A stretch of DNA of 32,321 bases from the NCBI GenBank assembly GCA_013115145.1, contig JAAPAO010000405.1:1-32321 (forward strand), read 5' to 3'. Of the stretch, positions 10,020 to 20,113 are shown in pieces. The first letter of the stretch is position 1. Each line of letters opens with the position of its first letter. The DNA comes from Perkinsus chesapeaki. Its lineage: Eukaryota > Perkinsozoa > Perkinsida > Perkinsidae. A program made the position numbers and the translations under genes. Under the pieces are notes generated by a model. That model made no database searches, was not told the DNA's origin, and saw nothing but the letters and a program-made list of their open reading frames with translations.

Positions 10020-10400
10020 TGCATTAGAGCAAGTGATGGAATTTTGAGGCAAAAGTCTGGCCTGGGCGGGGCTGAGAGGGAGGAGCTCGGCGGCGCGCTT
10101 GTCAGCAATGATGCCGTTATCGTCTATGAAACCCAGCATGCGCAATTCCTCCAGCGATGCTTCCATCGCGCGCGGAGGGAGGCGTGAGCCACTGTAATGA
10201 GCAGACATTACGGACACCAAGGGATATCGACTGCAGCAGCGCCGATGATAGTGAAGGGGTGCGAGTGGTCTCTGGCAGGGAATGATCGGGGAATATACCA
10301 AGCGAGGATTTGGGGAAAAGTCGGTAGCAAGTGCCGAGCGACCAGCTCGCTGCACAAGTTGCTCCTTGCTGCAGGGGGTGATCTGAAGGGAAGAAAAGAT
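10020..10400 (-). pseudogene. Relic of a DEAH-box RNA helicase
   Basis: Read leftward, one frame gives ITPCSKEQLVQRAGR (DEAH motif VI region, TPxSKxxxxQRAGR). A second frame takes over at about 10335 with GTCYRLFPKS, LPETTR and LLQSISLGV. A third frame follows from about 10170 with AMEASLEELRMLGFIDDNG and AELLPLSP, matching the winged-helix/ratchet region (ALExLxxLGALD, AxxPLxP). Motif VI should read QRAGRAGR; here the second GR is deleted together with a frame change. No introns fit these breaks, and the upstream RecA1 domain was not found. I read it as a decayed fragment, possibly of a Prp22/Prp43-class helicase. Confidence 0.6.
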
Positions 10401-11165
10401 GTAACAGTTCCAATGAGAAGCCTGGGGCGCCGAGCCACACTGAACGATTGAGAGAAGTATAAGCATAGTTTTAGATATGATTAAGAAAGTGGAGGAAATC
10501 CTGGCCGGTCGTCCACGCATGTCAACTAGATCTTAATATTCGTCTGACGAGCCCCTTCACCCTCATTTAACAATCCGCTCATGGGCTTGTATGCAGCGGG
10601 CCACGAGCAATTGCAACTATTGTGAGCTATTTGGAAAAAGCCAACTTGTCGCTGCTGAAGTACTCGGGTGCCACGTTGCAAGAAATGGATCATTCTGCGG
10701 ACAATCTTACGGAATTCGGAGAGGGATGTAATCGAAAGAACCAGAGTTGATGATTGGAGGAAATGTGAGAAATTCACGCACGATTATAGCATCCCTAGAG
10801 CAGCATAAAAGCGTGTCATCTCGCACGCCCCTCGGAGACGGGACGGCTGAGCTGATTTCAATCGGGAAGTGGCGTCTGATGTGTCCGAGTTGTTATATCT
10901 CTGGACTCACCAAGTCCGTCTTGGGCTTACAGGGCCGCCGCGTTACATACCCTCGTGTGGGTAGAGAAGTCTGCCCTATACAGGAGGAGGTGGTGGAAGA
11001 GCCGCAAACAGCAGAATCTGAAATCCTCCTGGACTTCTAATAAGGCGAGCTCTTCTGATAATCGAGCAACAAGTTAATTTCCACTATTGGCTCTTGTAAG
11101 AGCCACGTTATCGGTGGTTGATTAGCACGTTCGGTGGTCGCCAGAATTCTCATTTGTTTTCGGTC
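10401..11165. other. No supported gene
   Basis: This stretch holds an open reading frame at about 10750-11040 (+) with an acidic end (EEVVEEPQTAESE) but no recognised domain. Minus-strand stretches show no continuation of the helicase relic. The upstream region of the secreted two-module gene begins near 11050. Confidence 0.4.
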
Positions 11166-13162
11166 ATGAAAGGCATTCCGTCCGTCGTACTATATTCGGT
11201 CATTCTGAGTCATATTGTGCTTCTGATTGAGGCATCTGGACAACGTGGAGTGTTTCGAAATTCTAAGAAGCAGACAGAGGATGAGGTAACGAATAGAGCC
11301 CAGAAGCGCTGCTGAAACTAGAATATATACCACCCTGGGAGGGCGGGAAGGGTTTACAAAAAAACTGCTTAGCTTACGATACAGTTGATGAGGCCCCGCT
11401 CTGCTGCATATTGAGCTGTAGTCGTGGTGCGTTCGCCCACGACGAGTGCAAGGTGATCTCATATCGTATCCTGCTTGTTCTTTTGTCAAGCGATCATCGA
11501 TCGCGCTACCTGGGACCATCGGGGCTCTAGCTTCTAACCACGATCGTTGAGGAAAGGCTCGAACCGATCGCGTATTTCCTCATCATTGTTTTCTGGCAGG
11601 CCTTTTCGTCTGTAATCGGCCACAAGGAAAGATCCGGAACATCATTCGAGAAGCTAACACTAACATCCGACTCATTCTCGAGCCCGAGTAGACCGACTGC
11701 TGAAGACCTGGACGAGGTAACACGACACTGCTGATGTGTGCTATATGCTGCCCGCAATCCGAGCCTCAGGCTGCGAAATTTAGTGCTGCGGTAGTTGAAA
11801 GATTTTCGTATAAACACACCGCGAAGTCGGACAGCCAGCAACAGGCGGATATCTCATCCAAGGAGCTCCCCGCTTGTAAAGTGACCAATGGAGAGGATAC
11901 TATCGTATATTACATAGACAAATCGGAGGGAAGTCTCCAATTTGATGAACTCCAGTGCGGAGATGAACGTTGGTTATTGTAAGCTCGGGCTTGCGCCTCG
12001 TACGCGTTTACGCTCATTTATTACAGCGATCCGTTCACCGACGACTTCATGTACGTCAAGGGGCTGGAGGAAGAAATTTATTTAGAAAGACAGGGGCTAT
12101 TGGCCAAAACCCTGGCGAAACTGTCGGGAGTGCCGACGTCAAGCTTAAGAGTTACCGCTGCTTTTTGTGGAGTCACCCTGGTGAAGCTCCAATCGCTATC
12201 CAAAGCCATGGGATTCGATTCCGTATTCAGCGGAGTATGTTTGGGTCACCGCAAGACAATGGAACAAGTCCCCAGAATGAAGTTCACGTTGTCTCCGGTA
12301 CACAGATACGTTAAGCAATAACAGTGAGCCACGGCCAATGCTTCAGGGCCGTCGCGCTACTAACCCACAACCCAACAAACTGATACTCAGAGTAGGGGGT
12401 TTCTCTTCTGAATCTCCAGCGGTTGAAGGACTGACCAAAAGGGTAAGTGCGAGAGTCGACGGTGATTCTGATACATTATGTACAATTAATATTAATGAGA
12501 ATACTGACCGCCGTTTAGACTAGTAAGATGAGAGATATAGTCACGACTGCCATATCGTAGGTTGAGCCTTTTGAGAGTGAAGTCAAGAGAAGAGCGGTAT
12601 ATAAGTACAGAGATTTACAAGAGGGCGTTCCACGGACCGATATGGCTCACGTGAATGTAGCAGAGTGCCGCGTTACCCATGACCAATATGGCATCTCCTT
12701 CACCATCAACGAGGACCGCGATATGCTGAAACTAAGCGAATTAAAATGTGGAGTGAATACGTACTCATAGTAAGTCTGGGATCAAAGCTGTTGGGTGAAG
12801 TCTCGACCCTCTTCCATTATTCAGCGACATTTTTGACGAAGTTCTCTTCCGCGAGACGACCCACTGTGAGCCGAACATTGACCGTCGCGTCTACGTTAAT
12901 GGAGCTGGCCGTCCTTCAAGCTTCTTAGCTCACGTGGAGAACGGCATCGACATGAGCGATCAATTCTGTGCGGAAGCCTCCGTGAAGCTGAACCAACTAT
13001 CTCGAGCCATGGGCTACGAGAACATCTTTTTTCTTCAATGTCCCCCACATTTCGCTTTCGCAACTCCCATCATTGAAAACATCAAGACTGATATGAGAAA
13101 TGTAGGTGATATCTCGGATTTTATCGTTTGTATATTTGTCCATACAGTTCAGTCCTCCATAG
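11166..13162 (+). CDS. Secreted protein with two homologous modules, family not recognised
   Basis: Starts MKGIPSVVLYSVILSHIVLL, a clear signal peptide. Exons: 11166-11285, 11600-11716, 11770-11978, 12027-12297, 12347-12442, 12561-12769, 12825-13101, 13148-13162; 1314 nt, 437 residues, all phases agree. Exons 2-4 and 5-7 are diverged copies. The central exons are both 209 nt and are followed by an intron in the same codon. Shared motifs include KLTL-FSS versus KLIL-FSS, ACKVT versus ECRVT, LQFDELQCG versus LKLSELKCG, and FCGVTLVKLQSLSKAMGF versus FCAEASVKLNQLSRAMGY. Conserved cysteines suggest an extracellular fold. If the 49-nt intron at 12298-12346 is kept, translation stops at 12321 and yields a one-module protein. 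I cannot assign a function. Confidence 0.75.
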
Positions 13163-13804
13163 CTTAGCTCCTCTTTCGCACCGGTGATCTCGTTGATGTT
13201 GTGAATGTGTGCTAAGTAGTGTTTGAATCAGTGCTCACTTTAGCACTCAAAAGGTGCACTATCTCGTTTCTATCATGTTTCTTCGTATTCTTCTGCGGTT
13301 CTTCTGGACAGTCACTAATGCCAAGTCATGTCTTTTAGAGTCGTCATATGTGTCTCGCACAGAAGAAACGGTTCGTGCCCTAGCTTATGACTGGGACTTC
13401 AGAAAATGACTTGATGTTGATGTATGTATGATGTCATGTAGAAGATGTACTCCAAATACAGGATTGAGTTCAAGTCTCGTCAATAAAATGGCTAAGTGGA
13501 ATGATGAGAGCCTCCCCCAGGACGCACCCTAATTATTAGGGCTTAATGTCTATGGACACAGCATTTTAATTGGTATACTGTGAAGCCACCGTTCCTCTCG
13601 AACTTTCAAGATAGCTTTTTGCGCAAATTCTGAGCAGTTCTTCACTTCTCCAAGTTTGCAGAGCCTTTGCAGAGCGTTTTAGGAACGGCCGAGCTTGCGT
13701 GACGCGGCGCGTTCGGTCAAGGCTTCGGTCGCATTCTACTTTGACGTCAGTCGATGATTTGGCTGCTGCAGATCCGCGTACGAAATTTTCATGGATTCTT
13801 GTAA
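13163..13804. other. Intergenic region, no gene recognised
   Basis: This contains the 3' flank of the two-module secreted gene and the promoter side of IFT54. An AATAAA occurs at about 13481 but its use as a polyadenylation signal is unproven. A minus-strand open stretch at 13566-13826 has no recognisable domain. Confidence 0.45.
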
Positions 13805-15194
13805 ATGACATCATCGAGCTCGCCAAGTATCACAGACGATCCTCCGTCTGCCCCCCCGAAAGCACCACATAGCTCGTCCGCTAACACTCTAGGCGAATTG
13901 ATAAAGATAACACAAGAAAGCCTCGGGGCGTTGATCAGTAGGCCGCGAATGACTGAGAAGCTTCTGCAGCGGCCACCTGTGAAATTCCTGTATGATGTGG
14001 TTTATGAGATCGCCATTGTAACTGGATTCGGTAAGGCGAAGAGCACATGCATCGCCAGCTCCCGTCAGGACGGGAAATAGAAAGCGTCTGCTCGGCGGTC
14101 AATACGCGAGATGAGAAACTGAAGTTTGTGAGATTATTGCATGGCACCGTTCAACACGCTCTACATCGAGAGATAGACCTCGACCCTATGCGAGGTAAAT
14201 TGATGATTTCAAGTGTACTTCACTGACAGTGTTAGTTATCTGGGGCAAGGACCCTGAGAAAACTAACGCCCTTTTGCTCTCTCTTTACGAGGCAGCAACG
14301 CTGGTCCCCTACAGGTGGGTGCATCAGATGACTGTACTACCACTGCTGACATGTGATACCCGCATCGTTGTTGTTGTTTATATAGATAGTGTAGCACTGT
14401 GAATGTTAGCAATGAAATAACTGTCGAAAATGTGGGCTAACACTTGCCGGTCCAGTAGGATGATATGTGTAGTTCCGGTTGCATGATAGAAGCCACCACA
14501 AGGGTCTTGATGGAATTGAACCCTCAGCGTTAGGTCCTCCGAGGCCTTCCGTCGAGCACTGAACGGCGAGCCTGTTCCGCAGCAGGAGGAGGAAGTGGAG
14601 CTGGTGCAATCTGATGTGACGTTGGATGAAAGTAGCGACTCTTCAGATGATGTAAAGTACGTTTTGTAAACAGTGAAGAGTGACGGTTATTTAGGATGAC
14701 GAAATAGTATCAGAATCCTCTAGCAACCTCAGCATAGAGGTCGACGTCTCAAATGCACGCGTGAAAGACATGCTGGCTAAAGTATGATCTTCCACAAGCC
14801 TGACTGTGCAGCTGTGAGTAGACCATCAAGGATGAGAGGAGAATGTCTGAGCTGCTCGCTGAGATAGACGTCGAATTGGACAACATCGGTGACGGGGACG
14901 ATGCCGCCAGTCGGGTGCGACAGCGCAAGGTTACGTCACGCGCCACGGTCAGGCTCTGACTTTCACTAGGCACAATTCAACCTACTCAAGTTGTGTGCTT
15001 CTATACCCGTTCCCGATGACCAGCCCGATAAAGTGAAGTAAGTTGGTGAAGTATAATAGAAGGTACGCTTGTTTAGGCTCTCCGAGATAGCGGTCGTTGA
15101 GGATCCTGCGTTGGCTTGCCGCGCCAGTAGACCAAGCGCCACAACCAACGCAACTCTCAAAGAGAAGTCCATAGCAACTTTCTGCCTTGTCTGA
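13805..15194 (+). CDS. IFT54: Intraflagellar transport protein IFT54 (TRAF3IP1/MIP-T3 homologue)
   Basis: IFT54 is an IFT-B subunit whose N-terminal calponin-homology domain binds tubulin/microtubules; it works in flagellar assembly. Exons 13805-14030, 14069-14194 and 14236-14314 are firm. They encode KITQESLGALISRPRMTEKL, LLQRPPVKFLYDVVYEI, VTGF, DEKLKFVRLLHG and DPEKTNALLLSLYEAA, matching the family's TQEALGKVIRRPPLTEKLL, PPFRYLHDII and EPERTNELLQ. Further exons fit in phase but lack clear homology: 14534-14651 (acidic), 14695-14781, 14822-14929, 14970-15037, 15077-15194; total 309 residues. The protein may instead end at TGA 14957-14959 after the acidic/coiled segment. The usual C-terminal coiled coil is short or diverged. 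It indicates a flagellated organism. Confidence 0.82.
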
Positions 15195-15322
15195 TACACA
15201 CTCGTCAGGTATGACGCCTTATTAACTGTACATGAGAACACCGATAGAACAATTGTCGATCGGGAGACGGACCTCTTAACGGTATCAATTCCCTTTAACC
15301 GGACAGCGCACGGTGACTCCAG

Positions 15323-15625
15323 CAGCAGTTACTGCGTGAAGAGCTAAGTGAAGGTTGGTTGTCCTATTTAACCTCATCACCCGCAACAGTGCTTATTGCC
15401 AAACACACCGAGGAGCGAGTGGTAGGATACTTCCCCGGAAACCGTTCCTGCTGCAGTTGTCAGATAACTGCTCTCAAGCGGCTATTATGCTCCTTTCGAG
15501 CGGCAGAAGAAGATACGCCAATCCCCACCGGGAACGTTGAGGAGCTGCAAGACGCTGTGTTGGCGTTGATGACTGATGACGATGAGGATTGGGAGGAGAA
15601 GATGCTCGACAGATTCAACTCATGA
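15323..15625 (+). CDS. Unrecognised coding exon with acidic C-terminus
   Basis: An open stretch follows a possible acceptor (GACTCCAG) and runs to TGA at 15623-15625. It starts QQLLREELSEGWLSYL and ends VEELQDAVLALMTDDD, then EDWEEKMLDRFNS. The amphipathic, acidic end looks like real protein. It has no start codon of its own, so it is either a late exon of IFT54 or part of another gene lying between IFT54 and its partial copy. No domain recognised. Confidence 0.35.
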   Translation, partial: QQLLREELSEGWLSYLTSSPATVLIAKHTEERVVGYFPGNRSCCSCQITALKRLLCSFRAAEEDTPIPTGNVEELQDAVLALMTDDDEDWEEKMLDRFNS

Positions 15626-15783
15626 ACCGTTGTCTCGTTGGTCAGCGGATCGAGGGTTAGTGTTATTTGTCAACCAACTGCCTTTCTAATGCGCATCCGG
15701 GGAGATACGGAATTCATACTCAACATCCTTCACGAAGGGATTTAGAAGATCATAATCGGTTGGCTCTTCCACTAAAACTCTAG

Positions 15784-15996
15784 TCGAGTGGATAACGACG
15801 GCTCAAGAGAAGCTTGGCGTGTTGTTGGACAGGCCGCCGCTAACATCTGTGAAACTCCCATATGATGTGGTCCACGATATCGTCGTTGGGAACGAGACAT
15901 CAAATCCAGAGCACCTCAAAAAACGACTTGTTCTGTCTAAAAGGACGACACCCAATTCCATGAACGTGGCAGCATTTGCCATCCTGTTTAAGAAAG
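15784..15996 (+). pseudogene. Partial second copy of the IFT54 N-terminal domain
   Basis: The sequence reads TAQEKLGVLLDRPPLTS, then VKLPYDVVHDIVV, which aligns with TQESLGALISRPRMTE and VKFLYDVVYEIAIV of the IFT54 gene about 1.9 kb upstream. The link KLLQRPP is missing. Downstream residues (NPEHLKKRLVLSKR) no longer match well. A possible acceptor CTCTAG precedes it and GTAACG follows, but no start exon or later domain is recognisable before the convergent RPL23 gene. It may be a decayed tandem duplicate or a diverged short paralogue. Confidence 0.55.
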
Positions 15997-16152
15997 GTAA
16001 CGACTTCCTTTCCTTCACATATCAATGGCCTCACAACGATAAAAGCAATGATAATTATAACACTACAAACTCAACGACTGATAATTAATTCCCCCTGAGA
16101 AAGGTCGTTTGATACCGGCCGATCAACATCACACTGCAGCTCGAATCGTTAT

Positions 16153-16786
16153 TTAGACGATGGTAGGGGCAGCAGAGGCGATCTTGGGCCAGAGCTCAGC
16201 GCACTCCTTGCCGACGGGGCCGGTGATGGCAGAACCCTTCATCTCACCCTTCTCATTAACAATAACGCCGGCGTTGTCCTCGAAGTAGACGAAGACACCC
16301 TCACGACGGCGCCAGGCCTTACGCTGACGAATAACGACAGACTGAAGGACCTTCTTACCTACGAAAAACAACAATAAAATAAAATTATAAAAATGGTAAT
16401 TATTACGGAGCTCGGGCTTTCCCTTCTTCACGGAAGACATAAGCATGTCTCCAAGACTGGCAGCAGGAAGACGATTGAGACGAGCACCGGTGCCCTTGAC
16501 GGCAATGGTGTAAAGGTTCTTACCACCGGAGTTATCGGCACAGTTAAGGATAGCACCGGTGTTAAGACCGAGGGTGATGCGCATCTTAGCGCCTCCGGAT
16601 CCGCGTCCTACAATAAATAAAAAAATATACACCACAGAAAGAGGCAGGAATCTAAGGTCGATGGTGGTAAGATGCACAAAATGTCGATAGACAATCCATA
16701 AAGACGATCTATAGTCCACGTCACTCAGTCGAATGTGCCACAATACATCCTCAGCCACCAATAACATCCCTATTACCTCTCTTCAT
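16153..16786 (-). CDS. RPL23: 60S ribosomal protein L23 (uL14)
   Basis: Large-subunit protein at the subunit interface. Exons read leftward: 16786-16777 (only 10 nt, MKR plus one base), 16607-16407, 16358-16153; 417 nt, 138 residues against about 140 in animals. Hallmarks are [34 protein letters not shown] joined across the 48-nt intron to [13 protein letters not shown], then [25 protein letters not shown] and [12 protein letters not shown]. The start is set by the tiny first exon, which restores the family's KRGRGGSxGAK beginning as [11 protein letters not shown]. It is divergent from ABCF2 with 213 bp between start codons. Confidence 0.97.
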
Positions 16787-16999
16787 TGTGATGGGGGTTC
16801 GATAGAGCTGACTCTCAGGGAGAGAATTGAAGGTATCGATCAAGCTGTCGGCGAGCGAGATCGCTATGTAAAGAGCGCGCGCCCGAGCGATCGACCAAAA
16901 TGTACTAAGTGGAGGAGATGGAGGTGAAGAGCGGTATGGAGGGCTGAATAAGGCAGTTTAGTTACCGTTTTCCTTTCCTTTAACGACTAGCTTCTCTCC
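16787..16999. promoter_or_regulatory. Divergent promoter region between RPL23 and ABCF2
   Basis: Only 213 bp separate the two start codons, which face away from each other. Both genes serve the large ribosomal subunit, so a shared bidirectional promoter is plausible. I see no TATA box; a pyrimidine-rich run (ttttcctttccttt) precedes the ABCF2 start. Inferred from layout only. Confidence 0.45.
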
Positions 17000-18972
17000 A
17001 TGGTAAATAAGCGCGAGGCCGAACGTAAGAAACTCGCCAAACAAAAGGCGATGGAGAAACGACGGGGATACAAGTCTAAGAGCGACGAGGAGGTGAGATA
17101 ACTAAAGTAAATGGAAATATAATCCGACCATTAGACCGTCGATACCAAAGCTGAACTGGAGAAGCAGATCCAGGACACTAGTGCCTTGGAGAAGCCGGCT
17201 ATTCTCCAGCACGCCACCATTACTGGTCATCGTACTTCTCAGTATCTTGCCAAGGACATTAAGATCGAACAGTTTAGTATGATTATAGAGGGTAAGGAGT
17301 ACATCAAGGATACTACCTTGGAGCTTAATATGGGTCGACGTTACGGTATGATTGGTCTTAATGGAAGCGGCAAGAGTACAATTTTACAGGCCTTGGCCGC
17401 ACGAATGGTAAGCTGGAATATTACAAAGTGAAACGGTTAGATATTTTATAGGTTGACATTCCAGACTATGTGGATATCTGGCTCCTACACGAAGAGTATC
17501 CTCCTTCGGAAGAGACCGCTATTGAGGCCGTCATCAGCTATGTTGCAACTGAGCAAAAGCGACTTGAGGCCCTCATGATGGACATCATGGAGAACCACCC
17601 GGAGAACATGGACTTGGTCGAACAAATCGGATTCCGTCTTGATGAGCTCGATCCATCTACCTTTGAGATTCGGGCTCGTGAGCTCCTCACTGGTCTTGGA
17701 TTCAAGGAGGATATGATGCAGAAGAAAACGAAGGACATGAGCGGTGGGTGGCGAATGCGTGTTGCTCTCGCCCAGGCATTGTTCGTCAAGCCGACTTTGC
17801 TGTTGCTTGATGAGCCTACGAACCATCTCGATCTTGAAGCGTGCATTTGGCTCGAGAACTACCTCTCCAGCTACGACAAGATTCTTGTTGTGGTATCGCA
17901 CTCGCAAGATTTCTTGAACGGTGTGTGTACTAACATCTGGCATCTTACCTGCCAGGGAACCTTCGAGTACTACAGCGGTAATTATGATACCTTCGTGCGC
18001 ACGCGTGCAGAGAACGAGGCCAATCAGATGATGAAGTGGAAGAAGGAGCAAGATGACATAAAGCATTTGAAGCAGTTTATCGCCACCAGTGGTGGTATGG
18101 AGAAGGCGGTTAGGCAGGCTCAGTCCAAGCAGAAGATCATCGATAAGATGGTTGAAGCTGGTCTAACTGAGAGGCCTGTTCCCGATCCGGTGTACGCCTT
18201 CAAGTTCCCCGAGTGTGATAGGCTTCCTCCTCCGGTGTGCTCCTTCAATGACGTGACTTTTGCTTATAGTGGCAAGGTGAAGGACATCCTGTACCAACAT
18301 GTGAGCTTTGGTGTCGATCTCGACTCGAGGGTCGCTCTTGTCGGCCCCAACGGTGCTGGCAAGTCCACCCTTTTGAAGCTGATGGAGGGCAAGTTGGAGC
18401 CCAATCTCGGTACAATCTCCAGGCATCCTCATTTAAGATGGGGAAGGTTCAACCAGCACTCCACTGATCAGCTGGATCTCACCAAGACTCCTCTAGAATT
18501 TATGCGGAATAAGTTCGCCGATGGTATCGCTACCGTTGACGGCACGAAGGTCCTCGGAGTTGAAGAATGGCGTGCTAAGTTGGGCCAGTTCGGTATTACT
18601 GGTCACTGGCAGACTCAACCTATGGAGACCATGAGTCATGGTTATCAGGCCAGAGTTGCCTTCTGCCTGGTGGCTCTCGCGAACCCTCATGTGCTCCTAC
18701 TTGATGAGCCTACCAATCATTTGGACATGTCCTGTATCGATTCTCTCGCCAAGGCTATCAATAACTTCAACGGTGGTCTGGTACTGGTTAGTCATGACTT
18801 CCGACTTATCTCTCAAGTGGCCAAGGAGATCTGGGTGGTCGATCATGGTGTCAAGCGGTGGGATGGTAGTATCGAGGATTATAAGAAGTCGCTTACGAAG
18901 CAAGTTTTGCGGTCATCTCGTAAGACGAAGAAGGCTGCCCCTCAAGTCAAGACTGTTGTAGCGAAGCAGTAG
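17000..18972 (+). CDS. ABCF2: ABC-F ATPase ABCF2/Arb1 (ribosome biogenesis)
   Basis: Soluble twin-ATPase; the yeast homologue Arb1 acts in 60S/40S biogenesis and ribosome quality control. Exons: 17000-17092, 17135-17407, 17452-18972; introns are 42 and 44 nt; 628 residues (human 623). It begins with a Lys/Arg-rich helix (KREAERKKLAKQKAMEKR). Domain 1: Walker A GLNGSGKST (105-113), signature MSGGW (218-222), Walker B LLLLDEPTNHLD (Asp242), switch SHSQDFLNGVC. The linker then carries QAQSKQKIIDKM. Domain 2: Walker A GPNGAGKST (420-428), degenerate signature MSHGY (516-520), Walker B LLLDEPTNHLD (Asp540), VSHDFRLI. The tail is basic (SSRKTKKAAPQVK). No membrane segments. Intron phases and flanking homology make the model firm. 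Confidence 0.97.
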
Positions 18973-20113
18973 TAAATGCATGGAAGGGGATCTCTCCATG
19001 GAAGTTAGCTGTGCGCTGATGTAATATACTAAAACCACTGTACTGGGTACCGCAGCAATAAGAAGTGTCGACGTCATCACTATTTCTGACACCTCTAACT
19101 GTTCCTGTCTGTACAATCATAGGCTGGTATCCACTGCCTTAACCATCATCATCATCGGGCCTAGTCTATCACTGTAATCCTTCTTCTGAGGCCTCCTCCT
19201 CGTTGACCTCGTTGATCTCTCCATGGTCATCGACGGTGCCTCGGTATCCTACTAGGTCTGCAAATATTCTCCGCCTATCCGTTTTGGGTTGTGTTAGTCT
19301 GTCTGCAAAATAGTGAGATTTCACAGGTGTTTTGTCTCGTATTTTATAATCATAATATATTGGGTATTATATTCAAACCAATAGAGTGGATACTCAATCG
19401 ACCAGGGGCTCGACATACCCGCACCCGCCGCCGTCAGCAGCAGCAGCAACCATCGCCGTATGGCGCAATAGAGAATGGCGAATCAGGAGAAGAGTACGAC
19501 AGCGCTAGGAGGTACTGAGGTGCTGAGGTATTGACTAGGTTTATGGGCGCCACATGGCCTTGTCGGTAAAATGCGTTTCGGGAGCATCGCTGGAGTTCGT
19601 CAAGTGAATGCACGCTGGGAGCCTTCTCAAATGGTGTTCCCTGATTGTCAGAACTCGGCTTTGAGTAGCTTGTCATGTCTTTAAAATATCTCAACATTGA
19701 GTGATTAATGAAGAGCCGCAAGGCTTGTGGGAATACATTGAATCTCATAGAACCGCCACGGGACCAATGTTGTATCATAGCATTGAGCGCATCGGCAATA
19801 CTTCAATTTCCTGACCTGACAGCAGCCTGGCGCCTTGAAGAAGGAAGCTTGTCAGTAGCGCTCGGTGAAGGAAAACCGGTAGAAGTTCGAACTATTTAAC
19901 TGTGAATCATAGCAGTGCCTGCGTGTGGCATACTTCGCCTACGTTGAAGAGAGCGTCGATGGGAACGCGGATGGTTCGGTGGATAAGACAGTTGGGAGCT
20001 AGAATTATGAAGCAAGAGTTTATTCAGTGATTGGGGGGCCAACATTATTGAGACCGCTGTGATTTGTAGAGGGGCCTTTCGGTAGGTTAATTGTCGTACT
20101 GGTTGTGGCTCAG
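18973..20113. other. Region without an assembled gene
   Basis: The first part is the 3' flank of ABCF2. Upstream exons of the coiled-coil membrane protein at 20114 must lie somewhere here, since that exon begins mid-codon. A Gln/Arg-rich stretch near 19410-19510 and an open stretch near 19790-19899 are candidates. I could not join them in phase. Confidence 0.4.

Noticed and set aside
10150-10360. Programmed frameshifting to rescue the helicase
   Set aside because: The +1 shifts reported in Perkinsus are in mitochondrial genes, and here motif VI itself has lost residues, which shifting cannot restore.
17485-18066. Long minus-strand frame opposite ABCF2
   Set aside because: It is a shadow of the ABCF2 exon, which has full ABC-F motifs; the antisense peptide has no recognisable domain.
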